The translations under genes and the position numbers were made by a program. From Salipaludibacillus sp047795645 (lineage in GTDB: Bacteria > Bacillota > Bacilli > Bacillales > Salisediminibacteriaceae), in contig NZ_CP181045.1 of assembly GCF_047795645.1 (NCBI RefSeq), positions 992,001 to 1,056,000 of the forward strand: a stretch of DNA of 64,000 nucleotides, read 5' to 3'. The notes under the pieces are model-generated. The model worked only from the letters and a program-made list of their open reading frames with translations. It made no database searches and was not told the DNA's origin. Below, in pieces: positions 49,116 to 57,480 of the stretch (position 1 is the first letter of the stretch; every line of letters starts with the position of its first letter).

Positions 49116-49591
49116 TTATGATTCCGGTAAATTGTGTTAAGAAACGATTCACCTACTCCCTTGCTAAGGAAACCACTTTAGGATCCACGTATAAACACAT
49201 CTGTGTCTTCTTATTCCACCAGCGTCTATTAGGTTTTTAATCCATTATTATGATAAATTGAGTAAAAAATTTTGTGTCACTTTAAGTTAATTTCTTTATA
49301 ATTTTTTCTTTAGTGACAGGAAATCTAATTTATTTTATTAGTTTAAGAGCCATAAATTCCATAATTTAGCATAAAAACAAGTGATTTTGTTATTTATTAT
49401 AGCTTTTTTAACATTTTTTCGGGTTTTCATTCGATTGTTGTCATGCTTATAATTGTAAACAGAAGACAGAATTGTTGTCGACCTTCCAATGATATTTCAT
49501 CTTACATTCTTCATTGTTACTCACCCAGAGATTCGCCACCTAAAACTATTATTAGCTTATTAAAGAGTTTTTGATTTCTTAAATCAATAAA

Positions 49592-49606
49592 ATGAAAGCG
49601 TTATCT
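49592..49606 (+). promoter_or_regulatory. cre site (CcpA) upstream of the PL11 gene
   Basis: ATGAAAGCGTTATCT matches every defined position of the CcpA consensus WTGNAANCGNWNNCW. It lies about 140 nt before the lyase start, so catabolite repression by preferred sugars is predicted. Confidence 0.7.
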
Positions 49607-49743
49607 TATTTATTGTGACCGATTTAGAGTCATAGGAGCCCAATGTAAAACAAAATAGATTGAGTAGGGCAAATTAATCATAAAAGGGAGGTGCACGTAC
49701 TAATTGTGTGGACAAGTTCGTTAATCTTTCAAGGAGGTAAATA

Positions 49744-52700
49744 ATGTTTAAAAGAATTTCGATGATTTGTATGGTGTTACTGATGATGTTTTCGCTTGTA
49801 CCATCTAGTTTAGGGGCTACAGTTAAAGCAGAGGGAAGTGCATTATCAGTGAATGTGACAGAGGTTACTGGTCAAAGCGTCTCACTTGAATGGAGCACTG
49901 TTGAAGATGCGGAAAATTATCATGTGTATTGGGCTACAAAAGATACAGAGACGATGGAGTACCAGCTAATAGGGACAGTAAGCGAGGAATCTTTCACATA
50001 TGATCGTTCGACACATGTTCCTTACTATTTCAAAGTTGCAGCTGTCGTTGATGGAGAAGATCCGATTGTGTCAGAACCCGTTCGATCAAGTCAAGGACGG
50101 ACCTTAGATGTGCAATTGGAAGATCTTGATCGTGGTCTTGTAGCAGCTAAAACCTCTGAAGGAGTGTTTTTAAGCTGGCGAGTACTATCTGATGAAATTA
50201 CGGGTTATTCTGATTTTGGCATGCGAGGTACTGATTTTAACGTTTATCGTGATGGGGAATTAATAGATACGGTTGTGACAAGCACAAACTTCTTGGATGT
50301 AGATGGAACGCTTGAGTCTGAATATTATGTAAGCGCTATCGTTGATGGCAATGAAATTGGAGAAATTAGTGAAACAGTAACAGCTTGGGAGGGTTCTTAT
50401 TATGATCTTCCATTAAAAAAACCTGCTGATGGGGTTACTCCTGCTGGTGAGGAATATACTTATAGTGCTAATGATATGAGTGTTGGTGATGTCACAGGTG
50501 ATGGTCAATATGAATATATCGTAAAATGGGACCCTTCTAATTCAAAAGATGTGTCACAGGTTGGCTACACAGGTAACACATATATTGACACCTACACCTT
50601 TGATGGGGAATTGTTATATCGAATTGACTTAGGAGTTAATATTCGATCAGGTGCTCATTATACACAGTTTTTAGTATATGATTTTGATGGAAATGGTAAG
50701 TCAGAATTGATGTTTAAGACAGCACCTGGAACGAAAATTATTCATTATGATGAAAATGGAGATGTCTCTTCTGAGGAGTATATTACTATTTCTGGAGAAG
50801 ATGAGGCAAACGGAATTAGTCACGGGGATGATTACCGTAAGAGTGCGGATGAATACTATGATCATGTTGTAGACATGTTCCTTACTTGGCATGAACATGA
50901 TGAAGTCGTCGCAGGTAATTGGCCTGAAACATTGGAAGAGAGCTTCGGTAATGACAAACAATATGATTATCCTTTATCTGAAGAGGATGCTAAAGCGTTA
51001 GCGGATTATTTTATTGATGTGTATGCGCCTTCTCGCAGTGAAAGAAATGACCTTCGTCACTTTGAAGGATTTATCATTTCAGGACCAGAATATTTAACAG
51101 TTTTTGAGGGGGAGTCAGGTAAAGAACTCGAGACGATAGATTACAACCCTGGACGTGAAGATGACGGTCTTCTATGGGGCGATTATGCGATGTCTCGAAT
51201 TGAACCAGGAAACAGAGTTGATCGTTTTCTAGGTGGGGTCGCTTATTTAAATGGTGAGTCACCTTCCGCGATATTTGCAAGAGGATATTATACGCGGACA
51301 GCTTTAGTAGCATATGACTGGAACGGCGAACAACTCAAAGAAGGATGGGTAGCAGATAGTGGACATGTTCCAATGAGTAACCCATTTAATGATGGGCCTC
51401 ACGGAGGAATTGGTACTGTAGAAGGATTTGAGGCTCTTGCTGGCCAAGGGAATCACCAACTTAGTGTCGCTGATGTAGATGGTGATGGAAATCATGAAAT
51501 TATTTATGGTGGAGCAACCATTGATCATGATGGTACGCTTCTATACGGTGGGATGGGAATACTACCAGACGGAAGTGCTGCGCCGGGTCAGGAAGCGAAA
51601 TTAGGGCACGGAGATGCTCTTCACGTGGCAGATATTAATCCGGACAGACCAGGATTAGAAATATTTTCTGTATTTGAGGGTGGTCCTTGGGCGCCATATG
51701 GCTATGCTCTACGTAAAGCAGAAAATAGTGAGGTCCTCTTCGGGGAATTCACTGGGAGAGATGAAGGACGTGGAATGGTTGGTGACGTTGTTCGTGGCCA
51801 ACGAGGTTTAGAAGTTTGGGCACGAGGATTATTAAGTGCGAATGGCGAAAGTTTAAATGGAAGCCAACCTGGCACAAATATGACCATTAAATGGACAGCC
51901 GATATGGCTACACAAACAATCCATGGGTCAGGTGATCAAACACCTGCGATCGATGATTGGGAGAATGGACGTATGCTAACAGCAGATGGGACAAGAACAA
52001 ATAACGGAACGAAAGGGAATCCGTCACTTGTTGCTGATGTTTTCGGTGATTGGCGAGAAGAACTTCTTGTGCGAACAACAGATAGTAATGCGATTCGTAT
52101 ATACTTAAATACAGAAGAAACAGATCGGAAACTTTTCACTTTAATGCACGATAGTCAATATCGCACAGGTATTGCTTGGCAAAATATCAGTTACAATCAA
52201 CCATCTTATCCGAGTTTCTATTTCGCATCAGATATTGATTGGAAACACGTTACAGTGCCAAATAGTGGCGGAGAGCTGGAGTTTATAGAAGAAGAAGGAC
52301 CGGAATTAGATTTTAGTGTATTAGATGATCTTATTTCTGATGCAAAAGCGATAGATAATGAGGGAGGATATTATACGGATGCTTCCTACAGTCATTTGCA
52401 AGACGGAATTAAAGCGGCAGAGGAATCGAGAGAAACGATACAATTTCAGCCTCAGCTTTATGCAGCGATTAATGCACTACAAACAGCGATAGATCAATTA
52501 GAAGAAATTGTCGATTTAGGTCCAGGTTGGCGTTTTGATTTTGGAGGGGGAAATACCCCAACAGCTAACGGGTATGAAGGAATATCACCAAGCACTATTT
52601 ACTCAGAAGAAAGTGGTTTTGGCTTTATCAATGAAGCGGATGGGTTTCGTGATCAAGGAGAACCAGACGATTTACGACGTGATTTTGTTCTTGCAAATGG

Positions 52701-55173
52701 AGCAGAATTTGTTGTAGATGTTCCAGATGGAGCTTATGACGTTCGTATAATAGCTGGTGCACAAACGGATAGTGATGACGCATCTTTCACACTTGAAGGT
52801 GGAGAGTCTTACGGGGGAGTCCGAACGGAACCAGGTCAATTTATTGAATACAATGAAACGGTCCAAGTTGAGGATGGCCAACTAAATATAGCATTTTTTG
52901 GGTCATGGGCTCGTGTTAATGCCGTTGAAATTGTTAATGTCAATGATTTTCAAGTTAAGTTTGACTTTGGAGAACCTAATAGTCCAGTTGGTTATGGCTA
53001 TAAGCAAGTGGCTAGTAATCTAGTATACGATGCAGAAATCGGGTATGGATTAGCTGGTACTGTTGATGCTCGTGATCGAGTTGAACCTGATCCGATCCGT
53101 GGTGATTTTGTCATCGGTGGGGGCTACCAATTTATTGTCGATTTACGTGATGGCGTGTATGAACTTCATTTTGTAACAGGAGATTTTCTAAATAACGCTA
53201 GCAATTCATCAATCTTTACGGTAGAAGGAGAAGAGATTGCGAGGACCAATTCACCTGGAGGGTCATTCGATGTTGCAATAGCGGAAGTTCATGTCGTAAA
53301 TGGTCAGCTTGAAATTGGCGTGAGCCAACGTCTCAATGCGTTAGAAATTTATTATCAACGACCACTTGAAGTAGATCCTGTCGAGCCTGAATTGGACTTT
53401 ACTACATTAGATAAACTTCTTGAGGAAGCAGATGGATTATCTAACGAAGTGGATTTATATACAGAAGAATCTTTAGATGTTTTATTGGCTGCAATAAATA
53501 CTGTCGAAGCAGACTATGAAACCATTGATTCAGAAGAAGAACTAAATGCAGCGATTGCGAATTTACAAGCGGCAATTGAAGCTTTGGTTGAGAAAGTTGA
53601 ACCAGAACCTGAAGTAGATCTCACTGAATTACAAGCATTACTCAGTCATGCAAAAGAGATCAATAATGAAGAAAGTGTCTATACAGAACCTTCTTACGAG
53701 AATCTTCTTGACGTTATTGAGGCAACGGAGGCCGCTTTAGCTGATGAAGAAATTCTGTCAGAAGAAGATGTTCTAGAATGGACAAATGCCTTAAATGAAG
53801 CGATCACAGCTTTGGAAATGACTGATCCTGAAGTAGAAATAATTCTTGATGAATTAGAAGAATTGCTTGATGAAGCGATAAATTTACTAGAGGATGAAAT
53901 ATATACAGAGACATCTCGCATGATTCTCCAAGAGAAAGTTACTTTAGTTGAAGCAGCATTAGATGATGAAAGTATTGATACAGAGGCAAAGCTTCAACTT
54001 CATATATTTAAACTTCAACAGGCAATCGAACAACTTGAAATTGTTGAAGAAGATCCAGTTGATGACGAACCTAAAATATACGTACCGAACGTAGATGGAA
54101 AAGTAGAAATTAACGAAGAAGATTTAAGTGAAGGAGAAGAGATTCAAGTTGATGTGACCAACTATGACTCAGAAATAACACTTGATGCAGATATTATTAA
54201 ATCAAAACAAGCATCATTGTTAATTGTATCTACAAATGACCTTGGTAAAACTGTGAAGGTTATCTTCCCAGCCGGACTTTTTGAAGGTGCTTCTGGGGAA
54301 GTTAGATTTAGTTTATCGATATCTGATCCGAATACTACGGAAAAAGGTGATAAAGTTTTAAGTGATCATTACACTTTTTCGATTACAGGAGAGGGTATTG
54401 ATAGCGATAATTTTGGTGAGAAACTTGTTAAACTTGAAATACCAATTAACGATCTACCTGAGGGAGTAGATACAAGTGAACTGAAGATTTATAATTTGAA
54501 AGATGGTGAATGGAAGGTCATTGGTGGTTCTTACAATGCAGAAGGTTTTGTTGAAGGTTCAACAAGCCACTTTAGTAGTTTCGCAGTATTAGAAACAATT
54601 GAAGAAGAACCTGGTGAAGTTGTCCCAGAGCCTGAACCAGAGACATCACCAGAACTAAAAGATTTAAAAGATCAAATAGATAATTTAAATGAAAGAATCA
54701 AAGAATTAGAAAATAACTCAAATGTGGATGATCTTGAAAAGAAAGTCGAAGATCTTGAATTAGAAATTACCGAACTTCAAACTAAGTATCAAGATTTATT
54801 AATAACAAATTCTGAGTTAGAAGGGTTATTAAACATGCTGTTAGCAGAAGTTCAAAGTTTGAAAGATACTATTACTGATTCAGATGATGGATCTGATAAT
54901 GGTGATAACAACAACGGTGACCCTTCAGTGGAAGATTCAGAAAGTGATGACGATTCTACTAAAGAGACAAAAGTCGAAGTGGTAGAAAAAGTTACCGAAA
55001 CTAAAACCGAACCGTCAGAAACGAAACCAATAACAAAAGGTGGCGAGACTTTACCTGATACTGCGACAAATTCATTTAACTTCTTACTGTTAGGGATGTT
55101 ACTTCTAATAGTAGGTGGTAGTATTGGCAGCGTCGTTTATTTCAGAAAAAGAAAAAATGTAACTGATAACTAG
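49744..55173 (+). CDS. Cell-wall-anchored PL11 rhamnogalacturonan lyase, multidomain
   Basis: An 1809-residue surface enzyme. Order: signal peptide (1-30); fibronectin-III-like domain (about 33-105); PL11 N-terminal beta domain (118-225) and eight-blade propeller (230-855), resembling Bacillus YesW/YesX with several DxDGDG-type calcium sites (DVTGDGQYEYIVKWDPSNSK, DVDGDGNHEI); a FIVAR three-helix repeat (858-925); two malectin/galactose-binding-like domains (928-1065, 1068-1205); three more FIVAR repeats (1216-1440); a module shared with the GH43 protein (1441-1617); a coiled coil (1637-1709); LPDTAT with membrane helix and RKRKN tail. It should cleave the rhamnogalacturonan I backbone by beta-elimination on the cell wall. 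Strong ribosome site AAGGAGG; cre upstream. Confidence 0.92.
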   Translation: MFKRISMICMVLLMMFSLVPSSLGATVKAEGSALSVNVTEVTGQSVSLEWSTVEDAENYHVYWATKDTETMEYQLIGTVSEESFTYDRSTHVPYYFKVAAVVDGEDPIVSEPVRSSQGRTLDVQLEDLDRGLVAAKTSEGVFLSWRVLSDEITGYSDFGMRGTDFNVYRDGELIDTVVTSTNFLDVDGTLESEYYVSAIVDGNEIGEISETVTAWEGSYYDLPLKKPADGVTPAGEEYTYSANDMSVGDVTGDGQYEYIVKWDPSNSKDVSQVGYTGNTYIDTYTFDGELLYRIDLGVNIRSGAHYTQFLVYDFDGNGKSELMFKTAPGTKIIHYDENGDVSSEEYITISGEDEANGISHGDDYRKSADEYYDHVVDMFLTWHEHDEVVAGNWPETLEESFGNDKQYDYPLSEEDAKALADYFIDVYAPSRSERNDLRHFEGFIISGPEYLTVFEGESGKELETIDYNPGREDDGLLWGDYAMSRIEPGNRVDRFLGGVAYLNGESPSAIFARGYYTRTALVAYDWNGEQLKEGWVADSGHVPMSNPFNDGPHGGIGTVEGFEALAGQGNHQLSVADVDGDGNHEIIYGGATIDHDGTLLYGGMGILPDGSAAPGQEAKLGHGDALHVADINPDRPGLEIFSVFEGGPWAPYGYALRKAENSEVLFGEFTGRDEGRGMVGDVVRGQRGLEVWARGLLSANGESLNGSQPGTNMTIKWTADMATQTIHGSGDQTPAIDDWENGRMLTADGTRTNNGTKGNPSLVADVFGDWREELLVRTTDSNAIRIYLNTEETDRKLFTLMHDSQYRTGIAWQNISYNQPSYPSFYFASDIDWKHVTVPNSGGELEFIEEEGPELDFSVLDDLISDAKAIDNEGGYYTDASYSHLQDGIKAAEESRETIQFQPQLYAAINALQTAIDQLEEIVDLGPGWRFDFGGGNTPTANGYEGISPSTIYSEESGFGFINEADGFRDQGEPDDLRRDFVLANGAEFVVDVPDGAYDVRIIAGAQTDSDDASFTLEGGESYGGVRTEPGQFIEYNETVQVEDGQLNIAFFGSWARVNAVEIVNVNDFQVKFDFGEPNSPVGYGYKQVASNLVYDAEIGYGLAGTVDARDRVEPDPIRGDFVIGGGYQFIVDLRDGVYELHFVTGDFLNNASNSSIFTVEGEEIARTNSPGGSFDVAIAEVHVVNGQLEIGVSQRLNALEIYYQRPLEVDPVEPELDFTTLDKLLEEADGLSNEVDLYTEESLDVLLAAINTVEADYETIDSEEELNAAIANLQAAIEALVEKVEPEPEVDLTELQALLSHAKEINNEESVYTEPSYENLLDVIEATEAALADEEILSEEDVLEWTNALNEAITALEMTDPEVEIILDELEELLDEAINLLEDEIYTETSRMILQEKVTLVEAALDDESIDTEAKLQLHIFKLQQAIEQLEIVEEDPVDDEPKIYVPNVDGKVEINEEDLSEGEEIQVDVTNYDSEITLDADIIKSKQASLLIVSTNDLGKTVKVIFPAGLFEGASGEVRFSLSISDPNTTEKGDKVLSDHYTFSITGEGIDSDNFGEKLVKLEIPINDLPEGVDTSELKIYNLKDGEWKVIGGSYNAEGFVEGSTSHFSSFAVLETIEEEPGEVVPEPEPETSPELKDLKDQIDNLNERIKELENNSNVDDLEKKVEDLELEITELQTKYQDLLITNSELEGLLNMLLAEVQSLKDTITDSDDGSDNGDNNNGDPSVEDSESDDDSTKETKVEVVEKVTETKTEPSETKPITKGGETLPDTATNSFNFLLLGMLLLIVGGSIGSVVYFRKRKNVTDN

Positions 55174-55206
55174 ATTAGTCTAGTTGGAGAATTAGGCAGC
55201 ATTAAT

Positions 55207-55252
55207 AGACGCTAAGACGACCTTGATTGGTCGTCTTAGCGTCTTATTTTTT
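55207..55252 (+). terminator. Terminator after the PL11 gene
   Basis: A perfect 16-bp stem AGACGCTAAGACGACC / GGTCGTCTTAGCGTCT with a 6-nt loop, then TATTTTTTAT. It can also serve the convergent guaC gene. Confidence 0.93.
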
Positions 55253-55287
55253 ATCATAACTAGATGTACTTCGTTTGATGTAGTTGA

Positions 55288-56271
55288 TTAATAAACCTTA
55301 TCACCGTTAAAAATCGAGTTCTTAACAATTACATAATCGACTTGTCGGATATGTTCTAGCTTGTTCCCGCCTGCATAAGAGATGGCAGATTGAAGATCTT
55401 GCTCCATTTCTTCCAGTGTGTCAACTAAGGAACCTTTATGTTCGACAAACATTTTTTTACCTTCAACATTTTTCTTTTCACCTTTTTGAAATTCAGAAGC
55501 AGAACCAAAGTATTCTTTGAAACGTTTACCTTCTTTTTCAAACGTTTCTCCAGGAGATTCTTCGTGTCCTGCAAATAACGAACCAATCATTACCATTGAG
55601 GCGCCAAATCTAACGGATTTAGCGACATCTCCATTCGTTCGAATACCTCCGTCAGCAATAATAGGTTTACTTGCAGCTTTTGCACACCAACGTAGTGCAG
55701 CTAATTGCCAACCCCCCGTACCAAATCCTGTTTTAAGCTTTGTAATACAGACTTTTCCTGGGCCGATACCTACCTTTGTTGCATCTGCACCAGCATGTTC
55801 TAATTCTCTTACTGCTTCAGGAGTTCCAACATTTCCTGCAATAAGAAAACTATTTGGTAAGAGTTTCTTGATATAGCCAATCATATCGATCACTTCATTG
55901 GAATGCCCATGTGCAATATCAATCGTAATATAATCCGGAGAAAGATTCTCGTCTGCTAGTTGTTGAACAAATTTATATTCATCTTCCTTTACTCCAACAC
56001 TAATAGAGGAGTAAAGTCCGCGATGGTGCATATCCTCGATAAATGATTGTCTTATTTGAGGTTCAAACCGATGCATTATATAGAAGTAATTATTTTCGGC
56101 TAAAAAAATAGCGATTTTTTCGTCAACAATTGTTTGCATGTTTGCTGGTACTACCGGTAATTTAAAGGTATGTTTACCTAAGGTTACACTTGTATCACAC
56201 TCAGATCGGCTCTTTACGATACATTTTGCAGGAATTAGTTGAATGTCTTCATAATCAAACGCGTTATCCAT
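55288..56271 (-). CDS. guaC: GMP reductase
   Basis: A 327-residue enzyme converting GMP to IMP with NADPH, in purine salvage. FDYEDIQLIPAKCIVKSRSEC is the diagnostic N terminus; the active-site loop VGIGPGKVCITKLKTGFGTG contains the catalytic Cys and the GMP reductase pattern rather than that of IMP dehydrogenase, and there are no CBS domains. IADGGIRTNGDVAKSVRFGASMVMIGS is the phosphate-binding part. ATG at 56271 lies 9 nt after AGGAGTG; an in-frame ATG three codons upstream overlaps that site. CGAA/TTCG elements upstream hint at PurR control, as known for this gene in B. subtilis. Confidence 0.95.
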   Translation of the reverse strand: MDNAFDYEDIQLIPAKCIVKSRSECDTSVTLGKHTFKLPVVPANMQTIVDEKIAIFLAENNYFYIMHRFEPQIRQSFIEDMHHRGLYSSISVGVKEDEYKFVQQLADENLSPDYITIDIAHGHSNEVIDMIGYIKKLLPNSFLIAGNVGTPEAVRELEHAGADATKVGIGPGKVCITKLKTGFGTGGWQLAALRWCAKAASKPIIADGGIRTNGDVAKSVRFGASMVMIGSLFAGHEESPGETFEKEGKRFKEYFGSASEFQKGEKKNVEGKKMFVEHKGSLVDTLEEMEQDLQSAISYAGGNKLEHIRQVDYVIVKNSIFNGDKVY

Positions 56272-56642
56272 AAGTATCACTCCTAAAAAACGAATGTTTA
56301 ATTCGAATCTTTTTATATTGTTCGTCCATAAGATAATTTACATCATTATTTCTAGTATGTCAAAGGTTTTAGGTACTTGTTGAATGAATGTGACATAATT
56401 TTAAATAACGTTTCGAATTATTACGAATCTAAATTTTTCGTTTTAACTACGTAACAGCAAGGAATCAGTTATAATAAAAGTGATAGGTGTGCTGATTGTA
56501 AATATCTTTCTAAGTGAATGATAGAGTTTACTCGGTTTTGATTGTTCCATCGTTCACATTTGTTATCAAACGTGTATTTATCGGTTACAATATTATTAGA
56601 GGTATATGATACTATGTACAGAATGAAAAGGAAGTGATGTAT
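56272..56642. promoter_or_regulatory. Divergent promoter region of guaC with PurBox-like elements
   Basis: About 370 nt. CGAA/TTCG tetrads recur at 56291, 56302-56307, 56321, 56412-56417, 56424 and 56437. The pair AAAAACGAATGTT (56286) and ATTGTTCGTCCAT (56317) is inverted with an 18-nt gap, close to the 16-17 nt of PurR operators, but matches the consensus only in the core. It lies very near the guaC start. Weak evidence. Confidence 0.3.
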
Positions 56643-57005
56643 ATGATAAAAGTAACGATACCAAAACCGGATCTTACGATTATTAAAAAAGATTCACCAG
56701 AGGAAAGTAATACTTATGGGTTTACAGATTTCCACCAAATAACGAGAGAAAAAGGTGGCATTTTTATGTTTTATAATGCCGATAATGAACTATTATTTGT
56801 AGGGAAAGCAAGAAAGATAAGACAGCGTATTAAAAAACATTTTGAAGATTCGGTCTCTGTGATGAAAAATCATCGAAATGAAATAACTAAAATTGACGTT
56901 TGTATCGTTGATGACCCAATGGAACGAGAAATTTATGAAACATATATCGTGAATACACTTCAAGCAAAATACAATGTTGACAAAGTATTCTATAAACAAA
57001 AATAA
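56643..57005 (+). CDS. GIY-YIG nuclease-fold protein
   Basis: A 120-residue protein with a GIY-YIG-like domain: GGIFMFYNADNELLFVGKARKIRQRIKKHF, in which IFMFY and LFVGK stand for the two GIY/YIG strands and Arg of the RxRIxxH segment is the usual catalytic Arg; Glu in EREIYETYIV may be the metal ligand. Tyr of both signature triplets is only partly kept, so nuclease activity is uncertain. ATG at 56643 is 8 nt after AAGGAAG; two earlier in-frame starts are too close to that site. Single gene, convergent with the usp operon. Confidence 0.78.
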   Translation: MIKVTIPKPDLTIIKKDSPEESNTYGFTDFHQITREKGGIFMFYNADNELLFVGKARKIRQRIKKHFEDSVSVMKNHRNEITKIDVCIVDDPMEREIYETYIVNTLQAKYNVDKVFYKQK

Positions 57006-57010
57006 TATAA

Positions 57011-57055
57011 AAAAGCAATAAGCGGATCGATGATACCACGCTTATTGCTTTTTTA
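57011..57055. terminator. Bidirectional terminator
   Basis: AAAAGCAATAAGCG / CGCTTATTGCTTTT with a 14-nt loop, between the GIY-YIG gene and the universal stress protein gene (convergent). Confidence 0.88.
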
Positions 57056-57466
57056 TTTGATTATCAGAACGGCACAATGAGCTCTTTTAGCTACTTTATG
57101 GCTAACACTGCCAAGCACTAGTCCTTGAATACCACTAAGCCCTCTACTTCCAATGATGACAACATCAAAATTGTGTTTATCTGCAAAAGCAACAATTGAT
57201 GGACCTGGTTCGCCTTGTAAAAATTCGACCTTGTACTGAATACCAGCAGCTATCATTTTTTCTTCGGTTGGTTTGACTTTTTCTTCGCGCTTTTCTTTAG
57301 CACCTGCTGTATTCCAATTGCTTAATACATCTGATTTAGAATTCTCGATTGCATAAACAATGTGAATAATTGATTCTGAGTTGCAGTTTGCAACCTCAAT
57401 TGCTTTTTCAGCGGCACGTAGTGCATGTTCTGACCCGTCGGTGGCAAGTAAAATATTTTTGAACAA
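57053..57466 (-). CDS. Universal stress protein UspA family
   Basis: A 137-residue UspA-fold protein: LLATDGSEHALRAAEKAIEVA at the start and the ATP-binding loop GSRGLSGIQGLVLGSVSHKVAKRAHCAVLII (G2xG9xGS pattern) near the end. Start TTG, 7 nt after AAGGAGGG. It lies 14 nt after a SulP transporter gene and is probably cotranscribed. This pairing is common and suggests that the UspA protein modulates the transporter or responds to the same stress. Ligand and partner are not shown here. Confidence 0.92.
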   Translation of the reverse strand: MFKNILLATDGSEHALRAAEKAIEVANCNSESIIHIVYAIENSKSDVLSNWNTAGAKEKREEKVKPTEEKMIAAGIQYKVEFLQGEPGPSIVAFADKHNFDVVIIGSRGLSGIQGLVLGSVSHKVAKRAHCAVLIIK

Positions 57467-57480
57467 AATACGCCCTCCTT

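Larger units (their letters stand above)
48770..49743 (+). other. Long gene-free region upstream of the PL11 gene
   Basis: About 970 nt. It holds an orphan hairpin at 49072-49115, a cre site at 49592-49606, TATAAT at 49448-49453, and the ribosome site AAGGAGG at 49733. A fragment at about 48975-49060 reads DHGYFAKGLDIDFVKLSKEL in one frame without a start and may be a decayed gene. The length of the leader is unusual for a single gene. Confidence 0.45.

Noticed and set aside
53392..54060. Repeats in the PL11 gene considered as a DNA repeat array
   Set aside because: The similarity is at protein level (FIVAR three-helix repeats), not direct DNA repeats.
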